From positions 75,913 to 101,325 of the forward strand of contig AVPN01000115.1 in the NCBI GenBank assembly GCA_000695325.1: 25,413 bases of DNA. Direction: 5' to 3'. The notes below the pieces were generated by a model. That model was not told the DNA's origin. It made no database searches and saw only the letters and a program-made list of their open reading frames with translations. The translations under genes and the position numbers were made by a program. Shown here one piece after another: positions 1-12,900 of the stretch. The stretch's first letter is position 1. Each line of letters begins with the position of its first letter. The DNA comes from Pleurobrachia bachei (lineage: Eukaryota > Ctenophora > Tentaculata > Cydippida > Pleurobrachiidae).

Positions 1-69
<69 letters not shown>
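1..69. repeat. (AG)n microsatellite
   Basis: An uninterrupted AG dinucleotide run opens the window. It is a simple-sequence repeat and its length is likely unreliable. Confidence 0.97.
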
Positions 70-74
<5 letters not shown>

Positions 75-442
75 CTGGTGGTTTGCTGGTTTAACAAGGG
101 TAATAGGACTCTCCCCTTCATTTCAACTTCCAGCGTCCCATCAGTAAATTAAAACGATCACATGACCAGACATGTTGTGCGAAGAATTCTTGATTAATGA
201 TGCTCATAACAAAATGAATGCTCATAACAAAATGAAGAATAACATCTACTCCCTCTCTCATGCTCCTTCCACTCTTGCATTGCTCTCTGTCCCTCATTCA
301 CTCTCTCTCTATTCCTCCCTCTCTGTCTCTCATCTCTGTCTCTTTATTCTCCCATGGCCATGGTCCATATAATATTGCATTGATATGACAGAATTGAAAT
401 TAGCCGATAAACCACTCTCATTTTGTTCTCTTTTTTACTCAC

Positions 443-561
443 CTAACAGTCGGAGATATTTTGCCTCAACATCTTCAGCGTCAAAGGAAACGCCTCCTCT
501 TCTCTGCAATAAGTGGTCATTAGAGAGTGGTTAAACGGTTGTATGAGAGGAAAGGAGAGAT

Positions 562-603
<42 letters not shown>

Positions 604-606
604 NNN

Positions 607-648
<42 letters not shown>

Positions 649-1127
649 CGGTTTCAGTTTTTTAAAGTGAGAAACATGCGGAACCACAAAATATTAAAAC
701 ACAAAACGGAGGCTTAATGTGCTAACCGTTAATCGAGGGCGATTTGGTTCTTTTTCGAGTTTGGGGGATGACGTAAGACCAAGAGAAATTGCTCCTCGCC
801 GCTGCAAAACGTATTCTGGAACCTCCTAAAAAAGGAAAATAATGTTTGGCGACGCAGAGCCATGATCGGGTTCTATTAAAAATATTTAAAACTGGGTAGA
901 AACTGTAAAGAGGGAGGTATCAAATAAAACAAATTCAAGGTAATGAAAAGCCAAAAGCCGTTACACTAACTCATATAACTGCAGCACTATGTGATAGTGA
1001 GAGAGGTATTAAAATGAAACTAGTTAATACACACCTTGTCGAGAGGAAGAGTTGGTAAATCCAAGATACCGGGTGACCCATGACCTTTTAGCATAGCAAA
1101 GCACTTTGGTAGAAGACTAATTGTCAT
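443..1127 (-). CDS. Unrecognised gene, 5' part (three exons), runs off left edge
   Basis: Three short minus-strand exons splice in consistent phase: 1127-1035 (31 codons, starting MTISLLPKCF), 825-727 (33 codons) and 503-443 (20 codons plus one base). The borders are donor gtgtgt, acceptor tttttag, donor gttagc, acceptor ttgcag and donor gtgagt. Joined, they read about 84 residues without a stop, including LDLPTLPLDKEVPEY and then GGVSFDAEDVEAKYLRLL. The last piece looks like the start of a charged, possibly helical stretch. I do not recognise the family and see no signal peptide or membrane segment. The start codon is the first ATG in the open first exon. The 3' exons must lie left of the window, because no further acceptor and open frame is visible in 70-440. 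Each exon alone is too short for ORF calling, so the evidence is the chain of phase-compatible splice sites. Confidence 0.55.
565..645. repeat. (AG)n microsatellite with an N gap
   Basis: A second long AG run contains three N bases at 604-606, so it marks an assembly gap or an unresolved repeat length. It lies in the intron between the second and third visible exons of the left-edge minus-strand gene. Confidence 0.97.
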
Positions 1128-2862
1128 GATGGCTAGCTGATGGCGGCTAAAGGAGAGATAATGTTATGAAAACATATAATTGTTTTAATAATAATAATAT
1201 TATGGTCTGACCGGCTGACCCCGAAATTGAAAAAACAATGAACAAAATGTTAAAATATCAAGACATTTTAAACAGATAGTAGTTTCGCATAACGTCTGGA
1301 GATGTTGTATTGTGAAAACGGTAGACTGTCAGTTTCAAACAAGACGTCAACAATTATGCTACTAGACACAAGTAGTACTGGGAATTATAGAAAATGCGGG
1401 GAACAATTTCTGGTGTTGACTTCATTAGACATTAGTTATAGTTATGTCATATTAAATACATACTCTACAAAAGGTTTTATTACAAACTCACAATGGCAAA
1501 TATAAAGATTTGTCAACCAAAATTATCGATCACTCCTAACTAAATTATAGACATCATAATTACAAATAGGTGACCTTACTTTTGAGCTAATATTTTGAAA
1601 ATGAGCTAATATTTTAAAAATGGGTAGAACAGTAGGATTACCCGATTACAAAATGGTGACCATACTTTTGAGCTAAGATTTTGAAAATGGGTAGGGCAGC
1701 AGGATTATTAACCCACAGTGCGTGACAACTTGCAAAGTGCTAACAGCCCAATCAATTTACGTAAGCGCCTCGTGGGTTAAGATACCATCACAGGACAAAA
1801 GTACCCATACTTTTTGTAAGTTACTCTGTAACTTTTGAGCTAAGATTTTGAAAAGGGGCAGCAGGATCGCAGGATTACTTTGAAATCGTAAAAACGCTCC
1901 TATTTATTACGTCAAATAGCGTATAAAATATTAATATCTTATGGTATCATATAATAACTTTGATCTTTCAATATACACATATTTCGTTGTAAATACAGAG
2001 AGCTGCAGTAGGGGTACGCAGTACGCACCTTGTGAAAACAAATGGCAGCACACATTACTAGTTTTTATATGATGGATCTCTGGTCTCTGATGGATGCTCT
2101 TAACATAACGAAATAAAATGATGAGGTGAGAACTGAGAACAATTTATATCAACGATTTATCTCATTCTCAACGATTTAGAGATTCTTGGGAAAGTTTTTG
2201 ATACGATAAGAAACGTGTAACGGTAGAAAGGGTGAAGTGACACCATCTAAATCTCACCAGCTGTAAAGTTTGCAAGTTGTGACGTTTTCTTACGGCACAA
2301 TTATGTCATAAGGCTGCAGGCTGCTGGCATTACAAAAACAAATTAACTGCCGGCCATGACTCGGCCATTTGGTGGACATTCCAGCAATTCGACGCGTTAT
2401 CATTATTCATTAGGTCAAGACCCATTATTATTATTATCATTATTTCTGATAACTTGATGACCCAAGGGAGACATTCATTATAAATTCGTAACAAGAGCGA
2501 CTGTCACTTCTCGCCCAACTTTTCGGGGGGCAAAATTCAAAATTGCATTGGAATCCTACCGATTTTAAGCACTTTTGCTGCGCCCCTGGACCCTGCTTGT
2601 AGGGGTTTCACCCCCCACACCCCCTGACCGAGGCTGCCGTCCCTGGCCCCGGACACCCAGGGACTTGCTGGGCCGAAGGCCCATCGCCAGCCCTCAGGTC
2701 TGCGCCATTTGACATGTTTTGATCGACTGTCTGGCGCTGTCGACTTGAATTTCCAGGGTCAGCTTAGAACTATTATAATAGGTGACCATTCTGTCGGGAA
2801 AATGCGCATTTACGGTAAATAATTTACCTTTTGTAAATTTAACTTTTGTAAAAATTCGTTTG
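1128..2862. other. Intergenic stretch, AT-rich with a GC-rich patch
   Basis: No convincing exon chain was found on either strand. The sequence is mostly AT-rich. About 2510-2760 is a C/G-rich patch with short homopolymer C and G runs, which looks like degraded repeat sequence but matches nothing I recognise. A local repeat family at 1573-1880 is listed separately. Confidence 0.5.
1573..1880. repeat. Local degenerate repeat, about 45 bp, three copies
   Basis: A motif reading roughly ACTTTTGAGCTAAKATTTTG, then a GGG-rich piece and AGCAGGATTA, occurs near 1577-1640, 1661-1708 and 1834-1880. The first copy contains an internal repeat of GAGCTAATATTTT. The copies are direct and irregularly spaced, which suggests an old local duplication and not a clean tandem array. 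Confidence 0.6.
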
Positions 2863-3491
2863 GTTCAAGTTTGAAATTTTGTTTTTTAAAGTATTTTAAT
2901 ATACTCACGCGCGGTAATAGTAACGCGCAAATAAAATACGCGCGCGAAAGAAGTGATATTGAGCCACCACAGCCATTTCACCGCCTTGGTTTGATTACTG
3001 ACTTGGTGTTGCCAGACAGGGATTGAAACTTAAAGACAAAATAAAGAACACATCTTAAGACTGGTAAAAACAATTCAACATAACAACACAAAGGATTCAA
3101 CCATTTACAAAAGTAGTATTCGTTCAGGCAACCCTATAAGTATATGTAAAGAAACCCATTTTTAGAACCATACTGGGAGTATTTTTCAAGGCCGAAAAAC
3201 CCGAAACTCTTTCTACACGTCACATAAACTTTACAGATTACACACAAAGATCAATTAAAGGAGCTGCTATTACAGGAACCATGTCAAGAGAGGTATATTG
3301 TCAACAATACACACAAATCCACACCACCCCACTCGTGTCATGTGCAGTAAACACACAGGAAATAACAAATGAGAAAACTGAAATGTTTTATAAACTTGTG
3401 TTTGCAATATCCGACCTCTCCTGTGCCGACAGTAGAACAGGACCATCAAGGACCGTTGTGGCATCCTCTCCAGCACCCAGGGAGGTCGGTT

Positions 3492-4872
3492 CTAGTTTGG
3501 GGACCCATCATCGCATGATTCTTCTGTTTCTAACAGCCCTTGTTCGTCCTCCGGCTGGCCAGATCCCGAACTGGAAAGAGAGGTATTAGTTATTGGGTTC
3601 AGTACAGGGAGTTGTTTGTTTTGGAGACAGAGGGGGATGTGGGAAATAATGGAGATATTAAGCAGTTGGTTTTACTGTTGTCTTGTAAAAACTCCTTGGT
3701 ATGATGAACGGAGTGAGGGTGCCGCTAATTCAGTTGAATCTGTTGGTTGAATTGATATGATTTGGCTAGCAGTAGCTGACGCTGAACAGAAATTGAGACA
3801 TGTATTCTGGTATTCAGCGGGATATTTGAATATCCGGGCCCCAAAACTGAATATTATTCAGTTATGGGGCTCGGAAGAGGTTGTATCAAAAGCTACGTGG
3901 CTTAAGTTATCCGATAGAGGGTCGAGAAAGGCAACCCAACGCCTGATTCTGGTGACGCCAAACGCCTGATTTGATTCTCGGATGGGGTCCGCGGCGCCAG
4001 GCAGACCACCGGACCCCGATAGTGCGTGGGCCTCGCGCCACGTTTCCATCTACAACCATTTCGCGCGCTCCTTACATGTGTCTCAGCAGTACAAATATTG
4101 TGACATGGGGGCGAATACTCCTTCTTCCGTGTGTATGGCATTTCTTAGTATTTCTCTCAGCCCCTCATGTGACAAGCCAGATAAAAGTAGGTTGCACAAT
4201 GACAGTATATACCATGTTATTCTCACCTATCGTGTTTCATTTCCTCGTAGACAAAGCCGAAGAACCCAACTGCCACGCACCCTGCCCCAACTAGAGCAGG
4301 CCAAGGGAGCAGGAAATGATGTAAAATGAAGTCCGCAACCATGGATCCAGGAAGAGCCAGAGACTGACCGACACTAAGAAGTGGTATAAATGTGTTAAAA
4401 ACTTGTGGTTTCAGAATTACAAAATGCTAATTTCCATCCATGTTACTCATATAAAATGTTTTTATTTCCCTCTATCACTGTTACTAACCTAGCGAGTGTT
4501 GGGTTGGATAGAGCGATTGCCAGCAGAAGGAAGATGTTAAAAACAGCATCCAGTATAATTGAAAGAAGGAAGAGACCCACTTTCTCTTGGGAGGGTAGCT
4601 CCAGTGTCTCCCAGCCTGTAAAGTGCCAGATAGGCAGACAGATACCAAATATAACGGGTGTTGTCAGGCCAAGATATCCCACAAACTTGAGTGACGTCAT
4701 AGCGGGATGCTGGTGAGGGGTTATTTATTAATGTAGGAGGATGGGGGGCTGTACTGTTAGTAATGGAGGTGAATCTAATGAAATGTCTTAATCATTATAA
4801 TATCCCTATACATATTACCTTGTCTTGGTCTGTCTGTAGGAGATACCCATAGAAAACCTCGTAACTAGCATA
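3492..4872 (-). pseudogene. Partial 3' duplicate of the SLC35F-like gene
   Basis: This copy carries the last three coding exons of the transporter (4709-4489, 4373-4227 and 3570-3492, ending in TAG) and the 3' part of the exon before them (4872-4819). It breaks inside that exon at the duplication boundary, so it has no start and none of the upstream exons. Sequence and splice sites match 5565-6945 almost perfectly, so there has been no visible decay. It is therefore either a very recent fragment or an assembly duplicate of the other allele. It cannot make the transporter by itself; at most it could supply alternative last exons by read-through of the intact gene. Confidence 0.85.
3838..3870. 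repeat. Short hairpin in the SLC35F-like gene intron
   Basis: GCCCCAAAACTGAATA is followed directly by its near-perfect reverse complement. A second small palindrome, GGATATTTGAATATCC, lies just before it. The same structure recurs at 5911-5943 in the duplicate. It may be the remains of a small inverted-repeat element. Confidence 0.6.
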
Positions 4873-4935
4873 AAGTGGTACAACACCGAAGTGTCGAGAG
4901 TACCCTCGTATCCATCATGGATTTTAACGTTTTCC

Positions 4936-6945
4936 GTTCAAGTTTGAAATTTTGTTTTTTAAAGTATTTTAATATACTCACGCGCGGTAATAGTAACGCG
5001 CAAATAAAATGCGCGCGCGAAAGAAGTGATATTGAGCCACCACAGCCATTTCACCGCCTTGGTTTGATTACTGACTTGGTGTTGCCAGACAGGGATTGAA
5101 ACTTAAAGACAAAATAAAGAACACATCTTAAGACTGGTAAAAACAATTCAACATAACAACACAAAGGATTCAACCATTTACAAAAGTAGTATTCGTTCAG
5201 GCAACCCTATAAGTATATGTAAAGAAACCCATTTTTAGAACCATACTGGGAGTATTTTTCAAGGCCGAAAAACCCGAAGCTCTTTCTACACGTCACATAA
5301 ACTTTACAGATTACACACAAAGATCAATTAAAGGAGCTGCTATTACAGGAACCATGTCAAGAGAGGTATATTGTCAACAATACACACAAATCCACACCAC
5401 CCCACTCGTGTCATGTGCAGTAAACACACAGGAAATAACAAATGAGAAAACTGAAATGTTTTATAAACTTGTGTTTGCAATATCCGACCTCTCCTGTGCC
5501 GACAGTAGAACAGGACCATCAAGGACCGTTGTGGCATCCTCTCCAGCACCCAGGGAGGTCGGTTCTAGTTTGGGGACCCATCATCGCATGATTCTTCTGT
5601 TTCTAACAGCCCTTGTTCGTCCTCCGGCTGGCCAGATCCCGAACTGGAAAGAGAGGTATTAGTTATTGGGTTCAGTACAGGGAGTTGTTTGTTTTGGAGA
5701 CAGAGGGGGATGTGGGAAATAATGGAGATATTAAGCAGTTGGTTTTACTGTTGTCTTGTAAAAACTCCTTGGTATGATGAACGGAGTGAGGGTGCCGCTA
5801 ATTCAGTTGAATCTGTTGGTTGAATTGATATGATTTGGCTAGCAGTAGCTGACGCTGAACAGAAATTGAGACATGTATTCTGGTATTCAGCGGGATATTT
5901 GAATATCCGGGCCCCAAAACTGAATATTATTCAGTTATGGGGCTCGGAAGAGGTTGTATCAAAAGCTACGTGGCTTAAGTTATCCGATAGAGGGTCGAGA
6001 AAGGCAACCCAACGCCTGATTCTGGTGACGCCAAACGCCTGATTTGATTCTCGGATGGGGTCCGCGGCGCCAGGCAGACCACCGGACCCCGATAGTGCGT
6101 GGGCCTCGCGCCACGTTTCCATCTACAACCATTTCGCGCGCTCCTTACATGTGTCTCAGCAGTACAAATATTGTGACATGGGGGCGAATACTCCTTCTTC
6201 CGTGTGTATGGCATTTCTTAGTATTTCTCTCAGCCCCTCATGTGACAAGCCAGATAAAAGTAGGTTGCACAATGACAGTATATACCATGTTATTCTCACC
6301 TATCGTGTTTCATTTCCTCGTAGACAAAGCCGAAGAACCCAACTGCCACGCACCCTGCCCCAACTAGAGCAGGCCAAGGGAGCAGGAAATGATGTAAAAT
6401 GAAGTCCGCAACCATGGATCCAGGAAGAGCCAGAGACTGACCGACACTAAGAAGTGGTATAAATGTGTTAAAAACTTGTGGTTTCAGAATTACAAAATGC
6501 TAATTTCCATCCATGTTACTCATATAAAATGTTTTTATTTCCCTCTATCACTGTTACTAACCTAGCGAGTGTTGGGTTGGATAGAGCGATTGCCAGCAGA
6601 AGGAAGATGTTAAAAACAGCATCCAGTATAATTGAAAGAAGGAAGAGACCCACTTTCTCTTGGGAGGGTAGCTCCAGTGTCTCCCAGCCTGTAAAGTGCC
6701 AGATAGGCAGACAGATACCAAATATAACGGGTGTTGTCAGGCCAAGATATCCCACAAACTTGAGTGACGTCATAGCGGGATGCTGGTGAGGGGTTATTTA
6801 TTAATGTAGGAGGATGGGGGGCTGTACTGTTAGTAATGGAGGTGAATCTAATGAAATGTCTTAATCATTATAATATCCCTATACATATTACCTTGTCTTG
6901 GTCTGTCTGTAGGAGATACCCATAGAAAACCTCGTAACTAGCATA
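4936..6945. repeat. Direct duplication, copy 2 (2,010 bp)
   Basis: This is the partner of 2863-4872. It is the copy continuous with the upstream exons of the transporter gene, so the intact gene uses this one. Confidence 0.97.
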
Positions 6946-9900
6946 CAGGAACATCGATATTAACACCAACTGGGGGGAGGGTATTAGAAGTATTAAAAAC
7001 TATGTACAGTCGGACCCCGATTTACCGGGACCCTCGGGGAAAAGGATTTTGCCCGGTAAATCGTGGTCTGACTGTAACACAAATACGGGACAAATACACA
7101 CGGCACAAAACAGTTTTATAATTAAAAAACACCTACAATATATCCTAGAGCTGTTCCCTTCGTTTCCTTTCCCTTCTCCAGGTCCAGTAGATTATCAGTC
7201 ATGGTTGTGTTTGGTTTGATGTCACTCTGTTCCGTGCTGGAGAACATGGACACCAGGACGATTCCAGTACAACATGTTAGCAGGGCACCAACCTGAATGG
7301 TGTGGTTGGGGTGTGGTGTAGTGTGGCAGGGGTGTGGTGGGGGGGTTCCAACCTATTTTTTTGTATTTTTTTGTATTTTTTTGTATGAGGAAAGCCCTGT
7401 TTTTTTTCGTACAAACATACAAGAAATAGGTTGGAACCCCCCCGGTGTGGTTTAAGCTGCCATATAATATTTGATTGATGTTTATCGAGGAGTGAAAAAG
7501 GGATAATGAGGAAGAGAGGGGGTTCAATTTAAACGTAAACATTAGAGATACCATTTAAAAAGAAATGTATTAACCCTTTGAGTCACATATAATAACGATT
7601 GGCTGATTGACAATGTATACCAGGGGAGAATGATGCAAGTACCTTTATGGGGGTAATCTTCTCACGGAGCACTGGGATGGAGATGAGAAATACTGCAGCA
7701 CAGGCACACATGTAAATTGCTGTATTCGCTGAAACACTGAGAGAGAAAGGGAGATTGTGTTAGGTCATCACCTGTTCACTCCGTTATTTGTGAAGTGAAG
7801 CACCATTATGTAATATCATCTGAATTCTGATATCACATTATTCCACCAGTATCTAACCACTCCCAATTATGTAACCACCACAATTCTATAACCACTCCCA
7901 AGTATCCATTCCCTCTTACACTACTACGTATTACTCCCTCCTAAAGCAAGAAATGTGAAATGTGACACCCCGTACGTTATCAGTGTTTGTTGCCATTCTC
8001 ACCAAGCTGCTGGACATGACATGATACAACAGGTTCTGCAGACACCCCTTCATTACCCGTGCAATGGCATGCATGTTTAATCAACCAGAGAATATTATTT
8101 TGTTACTAGCCACCAACTTCTTCTTCTTCCACATGATTACTACACTTTAGAATCCAGTATTATGTTAATGGTAATGGTCTCTACTGCAGAGAGCTTCTCT
8201 GGGATAGAGAGAGTCCCACCCTGGACTCTCTATAACAGAGAGCGGCGGTAGTCAAGTGATGGGCCAAACAATATGTGACCACGTCATGATCCGCTCCTCA
8301 AGTAAAGGAGTAAATGCACGCTAATTCCCATTTCAAAATGCCTTTACTTTTGATTGTGCTGTTGTCTCTTCTCTCTACGATCCCACCTCTAACTGAAGCA
8401 GGTTTGAACATGCTATACATTAATTGACCCACACAATTAATGTTGGAAAACGTTGTCGTGTGGAGTCAGTGTTTAATAACCCCTCACCAGGCAAGAAAAA
8501 TAAGGAGAAGAAAACGTGTGAGAGTATTTTGGGATCCTACCCGGCTACGGTAAAGAAAACTAAGAAGTGGAAGGACTGCAATGGTTACAATGATGCTATA
8601 CTGGCCTGTCAAGAGAAAGGCTACAAGGTAACTAAATCTCCCTGCTTCCAATATCTCTCTCTTGGTCCACTACACGCACCAATCCCACATGGGGCCGTAA
8701 ATCCTCCGAGCTCCTGTTAGATCTCTCCCCCTCTCTCTCTGTCCCAGGTCGACTCCATAGCCAAGGAAATGAAGGACTACACGTTGTGCAAGTATGAAGA
8801 ATCGGTTGAGTACATTCTGCAGATCAACGGTGATTTGGAAGAGGGGAAACTATCTATAATCCAAGATTACCAGGTAAGTTGAGGACGATATATTATCTCG
8901 AATCTTTAGATTTCTCCTTGTCCGGAGATATTCAAACAATCAACTAAGTTAACGATTGATCATTTCTGCAGGGTTCTGATGAGTTCTATGAGAGTGTAGT
9001 TGGGGCGGCAGAAGAAGCGATACCAGGGATTATTGAAGATGAGGTGAACAGGAGAATTAACGAGGAAGAGAAGACGACCTTATACACAGAACTAACACAC
9101 GTAAGATATGTTCCCATAAACTACCACTTCAATAGTCATGTACCAGCTATATTCTAACAATAATTTCAGCGGGAATTCATCAACAAATGTTTGGATAGCC
9201 TGGAGGTGTTGGTCGGTGAGGTAATGGAATCCAATCAGGGTCTCGTTGAGTTGGAAGTGGAGAAGCTAGTGGACAACTTCCACATTTCATCGTTCTCGGG
9301 GGATACGGGATACAATACTGGAGTGGGATACGATCGCACAACGACTCCCTTGTGGTTTTTCTCCTTGTCTACTCACACTCCTCATAACTTTCCCGCTACT
9401 CTCCCTTTACATTTCTATAACCGTAAGTGGAAGACATATCATATGGAAAGTAGGATAATATTTCGTATAAAATATGTTCACATGACTAATATTAGTTATT
9501 CCAATGACTAATATATGCACATTGTCAGCTAGTAGAGGGTGGTCCCCCCTAAGTTAATATAAGTTATTATTTTCAGCTATGGTTGGTCCCCCTGTCCCCA
9601 TGGATGGAGCACCAGACGAACTTGATGACTATGCCAACTTGTTTATGGTCAATGACCCAGATAAGCTAGATGTATGTAAGAGTAAATAATTAGTTAACAA
9701 GTTGTTAATTAATTATCACGTGTTTAGCAAAGCGTTTAATCCATGGCATTCGGGTATCGACCCGGAACTCTGGAAGGGCAAAGGTTTTTCTTCACCAAAG
9801 TGTAGCCTTAGGGGTCCTATAACAGAGAGCGGCGGTAGTCAAGTGATGGGCCAAACAATATGTGACCACGTCATGATCCGCTCCTCAAGTAAAGGAGTAA

Positions 9901-12900
9901 ATGCACGCTAATTCCCATTTCAAAATGCCCTTACTTTTGATTGTGCTGTTGTCTCTTCTCTCTACGATCCCACCTCTAACTGAAGCAGGTTTGAACATGC
10001 TATACATTAATTGACCCACACAATTAATGTTGGAAAACGTTGTCGTGTGGAGTCAGTGTTTAATAACCCCTCACCAGGCAAGAAAAATAAGGAGAAGAAA
10101 ACGTGTGAGAGTATTTTGGGATCCTACCCGGCTACGGTAAAGAAAACTAAGAAGTGGAAGGACTGCAATGGTTACAATGATGCTATACTGGCCTGTCAAG
10201 AGAAAGGCTACAAGGTAACTAAATCTCCCTGCTTCCAATATCTCTCTCTTGGTCCACTACACGCACCAATCCCACATGGGGCCGTAAATCCTCCGAGCTC
10301 CTGTTAGATCTCTCCCCCTCTCTCTCTACTCTCTCTCTGTCCCAGGTCGACTCCATAGCCAAGGAAATGAAGGACTACACGTTGTGCAAGTATGAAGAAT
10401 CGGTTGAGTACATTCTGCAGATCAACGGTGATTTGGAAGAGGGGAAACTATCTATAATCCAAGATTACCAGGTAAGTTGAGGACGATATATTATCTCGAA
10501 TCTTTAGATTTCTCCTTGTCCGGAGATATTCAAACAATCAACTAAGTTAACGATTGATCATTTCTGCAGGGTTCTGATGAGTTCTATGAGAGTGTAGTTG
10601 GGGCGGCAGAAGAAGCGATACCAGGGATTATTGAAGATGAGGTGAACAGGAGAATTAACGAGGAAGAGAAGACGACCTTATACACAGAACTAACACACGT
10701 AAGATATGTTCCCATAAACTACCACTTCAATAGTCATGTACCAGCTATATTCTAACAATAATTTCAGCGGGAATTCATCAACAAATGTTTGGATAGCCTG
10801 GAGGTGTTGGTCGGTGAGGTAATGGAATCCAATCAGGGTCTCGTTGAGTTGGAAGTGGAGAAGCTAGTGGACAACTTCCACATTTCATCGTTCTCGGGGG
10901 ATACGGGATACAATACTGGAGTGGGATACGATCGCACAACGACTCCCTTGTGGTTTTTCTCCTTGTCTACTCACACTCCTCATAACTTTCCCGCTACTCT
11001 CCCTTTACATTTCTATAACCGTAAGTGGAAGACATATCATATGGAAAGTAGGATAATATTTCGTATAAAATATGTTCACATGACTAATATTAGTTATTCC
11101 AATGACTAATATATGCACATTGTCAGCTAGTAGAGGGTGGTCCCCCCTAAGTTAATATAAGTTATTATTTTCAGCTATGGTTGGTCCCCCTGTCCCCATG
11201 GATGGAGCACCAGACGAACTTGATGACTATGCCAACTTGTTTATGGTCAATGACCCAGATAAGCTAGATGTATGTAAGAGTAAATAATTAGTTAACAAGT
11301 TGTTAATTAATTATCACGTGTTTAGCAAAGCGTTAGTTAGCAAAGCGTTACGTTTAATTTACCCTCCTATCTGCAAATTTAATGATATATGGTATGTTTT
11401 AGGATAGTTTGAGGTTGGCGTTGAAGACAGAAACACTACCAATGGATTTGAAAATAATGCCTGATGATGTTGAAGTGGAAGTCAACCCGGTTAGTCCTCC
11501 ATTTCCAAGCATTCCGGCAGTCCAAGGGGTTAGTTAGTTATTGAGAGCCCATTGAGAGCAGTTTTTGGATAAAAATTAAATATCAAATCCTGTGTTGCAG
11601 GAACCAATGTATCACAACTGGCTATTGCTTCATTGACCTTGACTCGGCGACTTGGACTACTACTATGATACCCTTATGTCCAGTGAAGAGTATTCCAGTA
11701 AGACAGAAATCTGGGACTTCGTGGGGAGATTAGAGCAGCGGATTGCGGCAAATACCGATAGCTTGCAGCACGGTAAGGGAGAGAGGAAGAGAGATTTATC
11801 TTTGTAACTTAGTCTAACTAAGTGTAACTAACTGCTCATAGTAAGTGTAACTGTGTTCACCATTGCAGATATTGAGAACATGTGGTTATCTATTTCCCTG
11901 GCACCCTGCAGTACTGCAAATGAGATGCCAGCAAGAAAACCAAACAAGATCCCAGTAGAATTGGAGGAAATGTATGCGTTCTACACGGGAGTCTCCGCAT
12001 CTTACTCTCAGGACAAAGTTCTCTTTGGATACAGTGATATGCTCGCCACTGACTCATTCGATTTTGTCCTGCCCTATGTGTTCCAGATCTCAACTGGGGG
12101 TCCGTGTGCTGGAATAGTTGGTGTGGGATTGTGGGATTGCGATGGCATACTAATTGGGCACCGAGATGAGAGTGATGGATGTGTGTCTGTTCGGCTGGGC
12201 AAGGAGGAACAAGAGATACGTGTCTCCCGTATTCAGGTTACCTTGGGGCTATAATAGGACAGTGCGAGCTATACAGAACTACCCCTTTCATCCGATGTTG
12301 AATTTTATTCAGGCACGGTGTGTTGTAGAGACAATGTAGTAGTTATGAGTCAGAAGTAATGTATATTGAGTAATGTATATTGAGTAATGTATACTGAGCA
12401 ATGTATATTGAGAAACAAGTTTGAAGTGTACACTCATAAAGTATGATGAGGTTTCTTATAGACTAGTAACCACCATTACTCACCCCTAGGGATACTCAGT
12501 ATACACCACTACCACCCTCACCTAACGAAATAAGCACAGTGGGTAACTCGCCTGTACCCTACATGTACCTGACCTGTGTCCTGTACCTGACCTGTACCAG
12601 TTACCACATACCATGCCATCATATCACGTGTTCTCACCTTGTGATGGGGAGGCTCATGTACCACGTGTACCCACTAATGTATCCCATCATATTGAGGATA
12701 CAGGCCCGGGTAAAGAGGTAGTGGTGATTAAATGGTTCTGCATCTTTCCGACCTTCTCCCCCTAACGGAGTATACCTGGGGAGTGATATATTGAGAGAGG
12801 GTGCTGGTAAGTGGAAACGGTAGTGCATCATGGTAAATAAATAACATGCAAGAGAGAGAGAGAGATTGCACTTTAACACGTCACATGCACAGCTTCATAC

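Larger units (their letters stand above)
2863..4872. repeat. Direct duplication, copy 1 (2,010 bp)
   Basis: This block is repeated at 4936-6945, 2,073 bp further on, with only two substitutions that I noticed (near 2938 and 3208). A 63-bp unrelated spacer (4873-4935) separates the copies. The unit covers the 3' part of the SLC35F-like gene and its downstream flank. Confidence 0.97.

Noticed and set aside
3281-4329. Plus-strand ORFs of 70-115 codons, repeated at 5354-6402
   Set aside because: They overlap introns and exons of the minus-strand transporter, lack family resemblance, and recur only because of the duplication.
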